Below are positions 19,193-28,373 of a stretch of DNA of 64,000 nucleotides, in pieces (positions within the stretch are counted from its first letter, which is position 1; the number at the start of each line of letters is the position of its first letter). The translations under genes were made by a program, and so were the position numbers. Below the pieces are notes generated by a model. It ran no database searches. It saw only the letters and a program-made list of their open reading frames with translations, and had not been told where the DNA came from. This DNA is from Ostrinia nubilalis (lineage: Eukaryota > Arthropoda > Insecta > Lepidoptera > Crambidae): positions 13,097,001 through 13,161,000 of the forward strand of contig NC_087093.1 in NCBI RefSeq assembly GCF_963855985.1, given 5' to 3'.

Positions 19193-19821
19193 TTTAAATT
19201 GATGTAAAGTTAAACTTCTTAAACCGTAAATGATTACAAAAGGAATACACGATAAAATTGGTCACAACGCCACACAAAGAATTGAATCAATTGAATATTA
19301 GATAAGGTACAAAGAACAAAGGCCAGACTCACTACAATGTTGCGTAGACGGCGAACGTGAGCGCGACGACGGGAAGCGGCTGCATTCCGGAGCGATAAGG
19401 GCGTCTCAGGCACGGTGTTACGCGTTGATTGTCTTGAGTTAGGATGATATTTATTTCAGGTTGCGGCAAATCGGGATACGGCGGAGCAGGATTCAGCGAT
19501 GAGATTCTTCTTCAGGATGCAGTGGAGATGGTAAGTATTTTCTTTCAGGGCCAGCGATGATGGTGAGTTCGACGACGGTTGCGGGACACAGCGGGAACAG
19601 TGGGACACAGCAGATACAGCGGGACACAGTGGGACACGGTGAAATGTAGCGGGACACGAAGAGGTACAGCGATGATGCAGTGTGATGCGACGAGAAACGG
19701 TGAGATACGGCGAGATACAGTGAGATACGGTGAGATTCTGAGTTCGAACTTGGATCACTTGCACACACACTGTTTGTTCACTATACTATACTTCGGACGC
19801 GGTACCGAGGATTTTATAAAT
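19193..19821 (-). other. gypsy 5' leader with short degenerate repeats
   Basis: The transcript leader between PBS and gag. A segment at about 19,590-19,740 is a degenerate array of 9-10-nt units (consensus like CACTGTATCC on the minus strand), resembling the 9-bp coding array in the pol linker. It also contains the small env leader exon. No other gene. Confidence 0.7.
19333..19385 (-). CDS. env: Predicted env leader exon encoding a signal-peptide-like start
   Basis: ATG at 19,385 opens a 17-codon frame that is hydrophobic in its middle (PLPVVALTFAVYA), like a signal peptide. In unspliced RNA it stops at once (TAG at 19,334-19,332), but that stop overlaps a strong GTGAGT donor beginning at 19,332. 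Splicing here leaves two bases of an incomplete codon, exactly what the env main exon at 13,399 needs. The intron would be 5,933 nt and remove gag and pol. This fits the known spliced env mRNA of gypsy-like errantiviruses. The splice is predicted, not observed. Confidence 0.72.
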
Positions 19822-19839
19822 CCCTTGAGCTGCCACCAA
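19822..19839 (-). promoter_or_regulatory. Primer binding site
   Basis: TTGGTGGCAGCTCAAGGG on the minus strand lies directly inside the 5' LTR, starting TGG as expected for pairing with a tRNA 3' CCA end. The priming tRNA is not identified. Confidence 0.75.
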
Positions 19840-20057
19840 TGTTAGGCCGGGCTTTGATAGAGTCTTTTTAAAAAAGGCTAATTATTCTAGCTAAAATAAA
19901 ATACAATGATTGGATTTGAAAGAGGCAGCCGTCACGCACGAGTGGTAGCGAAGAACTGGCGAGCCCGTGAAGCGGGCGAGCCAACTCGGGCAAAAATGCT
20001 GATGCCGCAGGATTTTCTGGGCATCAGGGGTTTTATGTACGTCAGAGGGATGTAACA
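19840..20057 (-). repeat. gypsy 5' LTR
   Basis: 218 bp, identical to the 3' LTR. It serves as promoter and polyadenylation region of the element. Flanked on its outer side by GTTC (20,058-20,061), the target duplication. Confidence 0.95.
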
Positions 20058-20275
20058 GTTCGAAACGGACAAGTGTTCCGGAGGTAGCGGGTTCGATTCC
20101 CGCACAGTACAAACATTTGTGTGCATGAACATATTTGTTTGTATTGGACTGGGTGTTTTCTATGTATAATAAGTATGTTTATATCCGTTGTCTAGTACCC
20201 ATAGACAACCTTTGCTTAGTTTGGGACTAGAAGCGCAGTGTAAAATGTCTAATGATATTTATTTATTTATTTACT
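20058..20275 (+). mobile_element. tRNA-derived SINE, main part, interrupted by gypsy
   Basis: It contains a B-box (GGTTCGATTCC at 20,090-20,100) and a body shared with the SINE at 43,449: GGGTGTTTTCTATGTAT, AAGTATGTTTATATC, TAGTACCCATAG, TTTGCTTAGTTTGGG, GCAGTGTAAAATGTC. It ends in an ATTTATTTATTT tail. The A-box half is on the other side of the gypsy element. Confidence 0.85.
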
Positions 20276-20308
20276 TCGGTCTGCTCTACAATCGCTCGAC
20301 AATACTTA

Positions 20309-20936
20309 TGCCCGTTTTCACCATCAATCCCTAATTTTTAAGTGACCCCTATGAAAACAAAATTCCTGTTAGGGGCCGTTCAAGTATTACGTAAGCAGAT
20401 TTCTTACCATTTTTTACCCGCCCGCCCCCCTTGTCATCAAAAGTAAGCAAAGCACTTACCCCCTCCCCCTATGCTTACGTAAACATATTTAGTTATAAAT
20501 GTTTTTTATATTGTCATTTTTAAAATAGGAAAATTCATGAAAATATTAGGTTTAACTGATACACATAGAGTAAGGGACAAAAAATATAATATGCGGACTA
20601 CGACTCTCAAATTTTAATGGGCAGTGTCGGCACGAGAGTTAATTATTAGACAAGTGAATAGCGCACGGTAATTTCCCTAATGTGCGGTAATTCCCCTAAT
20701 CAGTTCTCAAAGCGAGTGCCTACGCATATGTATTATTTGCGGGAATCCCCGAAAAAACGTAAATAACTAACGATGACGTAATCATCATCTAGACCCCCCT
20801 ACCCCCCATGTCATCCAAAATAAGCAAAACAGAGACCCCCCCACCCCCCCTTGGTGCTTACGTAATACTTGAACGGCCCCTTATGTGTTACCACAGGGGT
20901 CACTTAAAAATTAGGGATTGATGGTGAAAACGGGCA
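20309..20936. mobile_element. MITE with ~45-bp inverted ends, host of a second MITE
   Basis: TGCCCGTTTTCACCATCAAT... at 20,309 is the exact inverse of the end at 20,936, and homology runs about 45 bp (through GTGACCCCT). Without the inner element it is only about 120 bp long. Target duplication not evident. Confidence 0.85.
20372..20880. mobile_element. Nested MITE, Harbinger-like by its TTA duplication
   Basis: GGGGCCGTTCAAGTATTACG (20,372) and its inverse at 20,880 form perfect ~26-bp terminal repeats, flanked by TTA on both sides. Subterminal C-rich stretches with repeated TGCTTACGTAA motifs occur at both ends. 509 bp, non-coding. The 3-bp TTA duplication suggests the PIF/Harbinger group; that assignment is inference. 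Confidence 0.85.
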
Positions 20937-21569
20937 CGAGTCTATTTTCACGCAATCAAAATTATTAAATTTCTCATCAGACGCATGAGCCTGAGCTTTT
21001 CACCTAGATACCATTTTAATCTCTAAAATACCAAAAATCATCAACATTGCTTTAAAAGTTTAAACCAAACTAAATAATGAAATAGCCAAGGCGTGATAAA
21101 TAAACATTCAAATAGAAAAAAAACAAGTCAGCATCGATAGATCTTTTTACTACGTGACTTTTAAAGTACACAGACCCACGCATGAGTGTAGCTTTCGTAA
21201 ATCTATGTCCTTTTTCAGGTATTTTCAGGGCACTATATTTACGTTTAGGCTTTATGAGACCCCAATATAAACTCTCCAAAAATAGCTCCGTGAAAGCCAA
21301 TTGAATTTTATCGGCAAAGGGAACGGAAAACAAATGTTTATTTATTTTCCCAAATGGAAAATCACGAAATTCAATCAAGGGAACCAAGATAAATGTGCCT
21401 TTCTGTTGTTATTTGGTTTCTTAGAAAAAGTAATATCGCCTCAGTTTATACTAACTTAAATATTTTTTCCTACAATATTTTGGGCTAAATTATGATACCT
21501 TTCTCCATAAAATAAACAGGAATAAGCGAATAGTTCCTAAGAATGAAAGATGGTAAATGAAAATCATAC
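20937..21569. other. Non-coding stretch
   Basis: A 105-codon minus-strand open frame (21,070-21,387) shows no motif or codon bias. I see no element. Confidence 0.4.
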
Positions 21570-21692
21570 TAAGGCTGAGTTGCACTACCTAACTTTGACC
21601 GTAACTATGACGATAACCGGTGCTTTTTGTATGGAGTTTGACAGACTTTTGACGTTTGTCAAAGTTAAAATAAGATGGTGCAACCCAGCCTA
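21570..21692. mobile_element. 123-bp MITE, copy 2 of 3
   Basis: The best-preserved copy. The left end TAAGGCTGAGTTGCACTACC and right end, inverted, TAGGCTGGGTTGCACCATCT are imperfect inverted repeats extending ~30 bp. Confidence 0.88.
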
Positions 21693-21703
21693 AGAATCTA
21701 TAG

Positions 21704-21903
21704 GTATAAAAGCGAAAGGTCACTGATTGACTGACTCACTCATCACGAAAGCTCCGAAACTACAAGTGCTAGGAGTCTCAATTTTTGCATGGGGGAACGT
21801 AGATTTAGAACGTAGGTGCTCACTAAGAACGGACTTTACGAAACTACCTCTAAGAGGGTAAAACGGGATCCACGCGTACGAAGTCGCGGGCGGCCGCTAG
21901 TAA
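21704..21903. repeat. GCGAAAGGTC repeat family, copy 2 of 3 (longest)
   Basis: It runs from TATAAAAGCGAAAGGTCACT to a TACGAAGTCGCGGGCGGCCG end, about 200 bp. Common type of lepidopteran interspersed repeat; class uncertain. Confidence 0.7.
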
Positions 21904-22410
21904 TATAATAAAAGGTAAAAATTACAATAAATGTATAATCACTTAATAACTAGCAACCCTAAAGTAAGTCCGCGATTCATATGACAGTTCATAAGATACA
22001 GTCGGTTTCAAAATAGCCTGTTGTCATTTTCTTACATAGTTAGGTACTTACTACTCACTTTGAGAGTCGGGCAGCTTATAAAAGGAATTCGTACTTATAT
22101 GGCTATAATGTATCTATCTGAAGTAATTCCATAGAATTCCAATTATAGTTACGTAGAAATGAAGGAGTTGGATGGTTTACAGGCCCTACAAACAGCGAAC
22201 TATGATTAACTGAAACTTTTTTTTTGTTTTAATTTATTATTTTATTGTTTTGGTCTTAACAATTAATGCAAATTGTAAAAAATTAAGCCAAATCTTTCAA
22301 TCAATCACTATGTTTACAGAAGTTGATAAAGTGTTGTAAAGAAGATTTCCTCAACAAATCAAAAATTGAGAAAAAAATCATAGGTAAGTACAACTCTATG
22401 GTAGCCCTCA
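21904..22410. other. Non-coding stretch
   Basis: A+T-rich, nothing recognised. Confidence 0.4.
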
Positions 22411-22654
22411 AAGCAAATATCACAGAATCAGGTGAGTCACAGAATTAGGTGAGTCACAGAATTAGATGAGTCTACTCTATAATGCTAGTCAACGTTATTC
22501 CCTCAATGCACTTCTGCCCCCGGCTGTACGCCAGGAGCAAATATCACAGAATTAGGTAAGTGACAGAATTAATAAGTTTGGTTTACTCTATAATGCTAGT
22601 CTACGTTACAACGTTCTTCCTTCGATGCACTTCTGCCCTCGCCTGTACGCCAGG
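22411..22654 (+). repeat. Tandem duplication of a ~120-bp unit
   Basis: 22,411-22,535 and 22,536-22,654 share AGCAAATATCACAGAAT, CTCTATAATGCTAGTC, ATGCACTTCTGCC and CTGTACGCCAGG in order. The first unit contains an extra internal GGTGAGTCACAGAATTA duplication. The copies differ at many sites, so the event is old. Confidence 0.8.
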
Positions 22655-23183
22655 TTGTTGATGGAGGTGATAATGAACTCATTTTTCCGCGCGTGACATT
22701 TCATCAACGGCCGGAAGCTCATCGCAGATGTGTTTGGACAGTAATCTGGTGGAATATTGCTTATTTATTAGTACCATAAGGGTTATTATCCAATAATAGC
22801 TTGTCATCATTATCTTTTCGCCGGCAAACACACACATTTTCGTAATGATTTTCAGATATTTTTTTATGTAAATAGTGTCTCATATTACCCAATCATTCAA
22901 ATACTGAATAGCATTAATCTTGAAATGAAACACAAATGCTTAATTTACTCCCAAAATGTATCTTTAGCTCGTAGATATTATTAACTTGAAAATTTTCTGT
23001 TATTCATGTCTCTTTCTGTACAACTTCACTCTGTTCAGATTTCCTGAAGTTTGTTTCGAGAAATGTGCGGAATCAGTAACTTCCTAATTTCCGACGGAGT
23101 TTTGGTGTATCGCCGGCTGACCTTTCCACAAGCAGACATTCAAATGATAATGGCGGAGTTAACTGAACACAGAAGTCGTCCTG
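22655..23183. other. Non-coding stretch
   Basis: No gene or repeat recognised. Confidence 0.4.
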
Positions 23184-23325
23184 GAGGACTACTATGAAAT
23201 ACTATTTTCGTAGTTTCGGGTCTATCTGTCACCGTCGGTCATGCTGGCATCTCGCTTTGCGTGAGAAGGATGGCAGCATTCGAAACTTAGGATTCGTTTC
23301 TCGGAGTAACCCCGCTGCATTTATC
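23184..23325. repeat. Interspersed repeat, copy 2 of 2 in window
   Basis: Homologous to 4262-4410 (CGTAGTTTC, GGCATCTCGCTTTGCGTGAG, GGATGGCAGCATTCGAAA). Confidence 0.6.
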
Positions 23326-23374
23326 TCGGCGCGACAGAAGACTGAACGCGGTTGTTCGTCATAATTATTAGGAC

Positions 23375-23530
23375 CTAACGCCCTTATTCACAAACGATGC
23401 TTGCCTAAGTGAAGCAGCAAAACGAACGCATAAAGCGTTGAATAGAGCTCTGTGATTGGTCCGTGTGTCACCCTGTGCATTCATGCGCACTGTGAGACCT
23501 CATAGTAATGTTTATGAATATGATCGTTAG
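23375..23530. mobile_element. 156-bp MITE
   Basis: The left end CTAACGCCCTTATTCACAAA and the right end, inverted, CTAACGATCATATTCATAAA form imperfect inverted repeats of ~25 bp. A 5'-truncated relative is at 29,840-29,903. Confidence 0.75.
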
Positions 23531-24659
23531 TCCTTCTCAGAAAATTTAGGCTTGCCGCAGGACGTATAGTGTGTTGGTGTACGCGTACGCGATTTCTTAA
23601 AACAATTGAAAAACATTACTACTGATTAAAATATTTTATTAAATATTTTCTGGTAGCATAATTATAGCATCTCATGATATTTTAAAACTTTAACATTTTC
23701 CGCCAGCAGGTGGCCTATATTTTTCATACAATTTGAATTGACACACCTTGCCTCGGCGAGACAAACCTCTCTGCCCCTGCCATACAAGTTTACTACTGTC
23801 AAGCTGTATAAAAGCGCCCTCACGAGTCACGATACGACACATCCTCGCCAACAACTGGTTGGCAGAGATTTTTAATCCCAACTACATTAAACCCTCATCT
23901 GGCAGAATTGATGCCACCACATTTTGAACTTTACTGAGACAACTTTAAGGTTCAAAACCTCATAAATATCACATCATATTTTTTTGTCACAAAATACCAC
24001 ATACATAAACTCGTTGCACGTCGTCATCTACATTCAATTCTCTTGATACCCAGGTTTTAATGAGTGAAAAATCTTCAACACTTTATTCATTTAGTACGGA
24101 CAACGACCCATCGAGATAAAAGCTCTTTGGCATCCAATACAGTTGTAATAGACGAGATTTTGCATCAAATCTTGCACCGTTAGATGTCCTGTAGGCCTAG
24201 GATGCGATAAGCGTTTATCACACTATTTTGTCGATTTTACGTGATATTGTCGTCCAAAATCATCGATAAAATTTTATCACATCGCGAAACCTTAAACCGC
24301 TGACTAACACAACCATACGGGTAATTCAACAAGAATTTTCTGTAACAATAGAAAGTATCTGAGAAGTTACAAACAACCATGTGGGAATAGGTTCCATGAA
24401 TTACAACTCGAAGATAAAGGGTCTCGTGCTGGCCTAACTTTGTTTGTAGTTAGCAGCGCTAATGATTTGTAGGTAATACTTTGCCGGGTAAATTTTGCAG
24501 GTCTAACTTATTAACGGGGATCAGTTATTTATTTTATACCTTTTGTTACAAGGATAACGTGGGCTTCTGTTGTGTGGTTTGCCGTAACTTTTCTATTATT
24601 TACTTCTTCTTGCCCAATATCGTGAATTTGTGAATGAATGATCAACTTTATTTACCTAC
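23531..24659. other. Non-coding stretch
   Basis: I see no gene. Short open frames carry no recognisable motif. Confidence 0.4.
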
Positions 24660-24900
24660 CTAATTAATATTATAAATGTGAGGTTAGTATAAAGTGTCTA
24701 AATAACCTTTCTTCTGGCACAGTACGGTAAAAAATGTATATTTGTTATTCTTTCACGCGAAAACTACTGAACGGATTTCGATAAATTTTTTCAGTAACTA
24801 TTTTGTTTAGACATACACCAGAAAAACATAGACTATTATTTATAACGATCAGTGACAAACTGAATTTCACACGGGCGAAGCCGCAACCAAAATCTGGTAA
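24660..24900. repeat. Decayed copy of the repeat at 9281
   Basis: Shares TTAATATTATAAATG, TTCACGCGAAAACTACTGAA and CACACGGGCGAAGCCGC with the family at 9281-9482 in the same order. Confidence 0.55.
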
Positions 24901-24948
24901 AAGTTTCAGTACTAAAACAACACGCATTACATAGTCTCAAGATAAGAA

Positions 24949-25002
24949 AACCACAGCTATGGTAACTACCTAGTTAACCACAGCTATGGTAACTACCTAG
25001 TT
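24949..25002 (+). repeat. Exact 27-bp tandem duplication
   Basis: Two perfect copies of a 27-bp unit starting AACCACAGCTATGG and ending TACCTAGTT. Perfect identity suggests a recent slip. Confidence 0.95.
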
Positions 25003-25016
25003 AACGAATATGTCCC

Positions 25017-25215
25017 TAGACTAAGAGCTAGTGAAGCCATGCCAGACAGTTTTGACAGTTCTAACTCCTTGCCAGACAGTTTTTTTAGGGTAGCTTCCAA
25101 AGCCACAATGATCCAAACTTCATAATTCACCAACATTATATTCTATATTGGGAGCTGACAAACTTTCAGCTTTCATAAAATGACGTAGGTCTGGCGTTCA
25201 CTAGCCCTTAGTCTA
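25017..25215. mobile_element. 199-bp MITE, copy 1 of 2
   Basis: Terminal inverted repeats: TAGACTAAGAGCTAGTGA at left, and its near inverse TTCACTAGCCCTTAGTCTA at right. The interior has TTGCCAGACAGTTTTTTTAG and ACCAACATTATATTCTATAT, both found in copy 2 at 28,119. Confidence 0.85.
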
Positions 25216-25893
25216 CCCGTATTTGGGGAATGTATTATGAGTATAAGGATGCCAATGAATTAAATTCCACCCTGTAGATAAACCGTAGTGTATCCCTCAA
25301 TAGGATCACAGTCACACTGAAAGTGACACGTCCATTAGCCTTCAAAAGGGTTAGGAGCAGAGAGTTGTTCACTGCAACTGACAAGATGTCCCGTGAACTT
25401 GTTGAAGAAACACCCACTACTTTAGAAGTTTGATAGTTTGAGGAAAAACCTTGTAGCAATACATACAAACCGGAGTAAAACCCAGAAAGTGTGCAATACG
25501 GTAACAATTTATTGGAAATATTTTATGAATTTTAATCTTTTAATAGCTGTAACACGGCTCTTAAAATCTTTACTTTCCACTCATAGAGTGTTGAACGCTC
25601 TCTACAGAAATTCTGAATTTGATTCCAATCATAAACTTGAGTAGGTATACTTAGAACAAAAATTGGCAGTGGCTAGGTGAAAATATTAAGATGACACGTT
25701 CTATTGATAACTTTGTCAATTTTCATTCGACATTGGCAGAAATAAACCTCCCAGAGAGGTTTGGTTGCCATTAAAAAAAAAAAAAAAGATGACATGTTCT
25801 TTAGCGCTTTTTGAGGAACATTATTTACCTCTTGTAGTGAACCGTAATGATCTGAAGACGATTGGTATACGACCTTCTTACTATGTATTTCAG
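25216..25893. other. Non-coding stretch upstream of a possible exon
   Basis: Probably intronic if the exon at 25,894 is real. It contains a 15-A run near 25,772. Confidence 0.4.
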
Positions 25894-26091
25894 ACTTCAT
25901 CGCTGAGGCAGGCCTGTTCATCTCCGCGAGTTTACATCGAGAACAAAACACGCACGATGGCCCACCTACAGGATACTATTCGACAAGGCCTCACATACGA
26001 GCGAACGTTGACTCACGCACGCTTCTTGTGTATGATGGAAGAAAATAAAGAAAATGGTGTACTAAATACTGTGCAGTATTTAACTGCCTAA
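25894..26091 (+). CDS. Possible 3' terminal exon of an unidentified host gene
   Basis: A strong acceptor (CTATGTATTTCAG, ending 25,893) opens onto 65 codons without a stop until TAA at 26,089-26,091. The coding part is clearly more C+G-rich than its surroundings. It is followed by AATAAA at 26,097 and a T-rich stretch (TACTTTTTTAAG), consistent with a short 3' UTR. The translation is soluble and helical-looking (MAHLQDTIRQGLTYERTLTH, then an EENKENG segment). I do not recognise the protein, and no upstream exon is visible in the window. Alternatively a chance open frame. Support is the coincidence of acceptor, composition shift and polyadenylation signals. Confidence 0.45.
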   Translation, partial: TSSLRQACSSPRVYIENKTRTMAHLQDTIRQGLTYERTLTHARFLCMMEENKENGVLNTVQYLTA

Positions 26092-26957
26092 ATAATAATA
26101 AAAACGCAGAATGTACTTTTTTAAGTTGCCTCAAGACACTGAGAGGTAAATAAGTAGTTAATATTATTCATGATAATTCATGCTAAATCATGTATTACCT
26201 CCGCCATTTTCCGCAGTTTGGCACCTCACGTCACATCATTTTACCGAAGTCAGCCCTATAGCTTCGGCGCAGTGCCGATCACTGACGTTTGTCAACAAAA
26301 TGGTGCTTGACTCTTGAGACAGGCTAAATTACACCATATTGTTAATGACATTGAGCATACATTTTTTTAAATACCTTCGCGAAGTAAAACTTCTGTACGT
26401 AGTACTTATTATTATTCTGTGGCTGAGGTAAGAATGACCGTATTTAGGATTATAAAAATTGAACGAGCGCTACAAGATAATTTTCTTGTTAAAGTAAACA
26501 ATATTGTAATTTAGAAGGGCCTGTGTTTTCAGTTTTGCATTAAAAGTAGGTTTCCCTTTAAACAGACTAATGCCTTTACCTGCCCATAAAATACTTTAAT
26601 GGCTGTCTATATTATTATGCAAAGTAATATTCCAAAATTGTTTACTTTTCTTCACGATATTATAAGGACATTTAAATTCAATCCACAGCTTTAACAGAGT
26701 ATTCCCGCAAGGAGGGGCTCTCTATTAAAATTATTATCATCGCAATATTGGGTAGTTAGCATTAAACAACTTTGGCATTTTAGGTAAATATTTCGTGGGA
26801 AGTGAATGATTTGTTAAATGTAGTAGAACTGTCGTCGTCTGCGTGATTAATTTGTAATTACAATACGATAATAATCCGATATAATAAACGCACCCACACA
26901 ATTTGAAGTTAATGGAACATTATCGTACTGTATAGCCCTCAGATCATAGGTATAGCC
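26092..26957. other. Non-coding stretch
   Basis: Nothing recognised beyond the possible polyadenylation signal at its start. Confidence 0.4.
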
Positions 26958-27080
26958 TAAAGCTGAGTTGCAGCACTTAACTTTGACCGTAACTATAACG
27001 ATAACCGGTGTTTTTTGTATGGAGTTTGACAGATTTTTGACGATTGTCAAAGTTAAAGTAAGATTGTGCAACCCAGCCTA
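26958..27080. mobile_element. 123-bp MITE, copy 3 of 3
   Basis: Same ends and length as copies at 10,161 and 21,570; more diverged in its left arm (TAAAGCTGAGTTGCAGCACT). Confidence 0.85.
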
Positions 27081-27570
27081 AGACTTGTTGTTGAGATAAT
27101 TTGAGACTTTAAAACCGTGAAAATATTTTTCATTTCCCAAATTAAAGAAAATTGAAAGATGGAAAGTCGTGAAAATCGTAATATTCCACATCACTTTCAT
27201 GTTTTTGTCGAAGATCGGAAAAAATAAAGACATTTCGGTATCTCATCGTCACATCCACATTTGGATTCGTATTGCGTAATAATTTTCATGGAACACCATC
27301 AACATTTCCGATGCTGTTCGATAATGGTGCTTTTCATGTAATGGCCATTTTTATAGGCAGGGCCTGATCGATTGGGACCAAAGTCGTACAAGAGCACTTA
27401 GAGCTTAACACGTTGATGATTTTAAGCGTTGGGATCCATTAGGGCGTAGACACCTTTTCGATTATTCGTTCATTGAGATTTCTGCTACCTTTTGGACGAA
27501 TTTTATATCTGTAATTATTTCTTAAATATTCTCAGACAACATAACTACAGTGTCTGTTTGTAATATTTAT
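27081..27570. other. Non-coding stretch
   Basis: Nothing recognised. Confidence 0.4.
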
Positions 27571-27700
27571 CTATAAAAGCGAAAGGTCACTGATTGACTC
27601 ACTCATTCATCACGAAATCTCCGAAACTACAAATACTAGGAGTCTCAAATTTTGCATGGGGGTTCCTTTTAGAACGTAGGTGCTCGCTCACTAAGACGGG
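27571..27700. repeat. GCGAAAGGTC repeat family, copy 3 of 3
   Basis: CTATAAAAGCGAAAGGTCAC through TTTAGAACGTAGGTGCTC; truncated on the right relative to copy 2. Confidence 0.7.
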
Positions 27701-28118
27701 AAACTAGCGTTTCTAAATAAAAACAATAGAAGTATCTATTGATGACTTTGTGGTGGACTAATAAACAAACTAAACATCGTTATGTTATAGGAACTTTTAT
27801 GAGGTGCGTTGTTCAACAAAATTGTACGATGTGTGACCTAAAATTAACTTCAACAGACAAACAAATTGTGAACTGGAAATGAAGTAACTTTCTTGGCTTC
27901 ACAAAACGGTCATAGCTATAATTTGATAATTTCATTTCATAATCATATTAGCACATTAATAAGGGCCTATCCATTAACGAAGTAGATTAGATTTATTTGA
28001 AACTCTGGCCAACTTTCCGAAATCTCCAAGGGCCTACATACCTACTTTAAATAATTAACGGGTCAAATAAAGGAAAATTACATGAGCCCAGCCCAAAGGG
28101 AGGAACAAGGGTTCCAGA
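27701..28118. other. Non-coding stretch
   Basis: Nothing recognised. Confidence 0.4.
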
Positions 28119-28373
28119 TAGTCTAAGAGCTAGTGATTGAATCTGATTTTTATGTATAATATTTTGACAATAATTAGAAGTATTTTCCCCAACAGCCAAA
28201 CAGTTTTGACAGTTCCAACTCCTTGCCAGACAGTTTTTTTAGGGTAGCTCCCAAAGCCACGATGACCAACTTCATAATTCACCAACATTATATTCTATAT
28301 TGGGAGCATACGCTGACAAACTTTCAGCTTTTATAAAATGACGTAGGTCTGGCGTTCACTAGCTCTTACTCTA
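28119..28373. mobile_element. 255-bp MITE, copy 2 of 2
   Basis: TAGTCTAAGAGCTAGTGA at left and TTCACTAGCTCTTACTCTA at right are near-inverse ends. Compared with 25,017-25,215 it has about 55 extra bases after the left end, so the two are different internal-deletion derivatives. Confidence 0.85.

Larger units (their letters stand above)
11306..20057 (-). mobile_element. Complete env-bearing Ty3/gypsy (errantivirus-like) retrotransposon, 8,752 bp
   Basis: Both 218-bp LTRs are present and identical by eye, with TGTTA...TAACA ends and a 4-bp GTTC duplication of target DNA on both sides. On the minus strand the order is leader, gag, pro-RT-RNase H, integrase, env, polypurine tract, LTR. It is inserted within the A-box of a tRNA-derived SINE. 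Only one defect was found, a single-base frame break at 15,566-15,572. Identical LTRs imply a very recent insertion. Confidence 0.95.

Noticed and set aside
24949..25002. CRISPR-like or other repeat-spacer array
   Set aside because: Only two immediately adjacent copies without spacers in a eukaryotic context; a simple tandem duplication.
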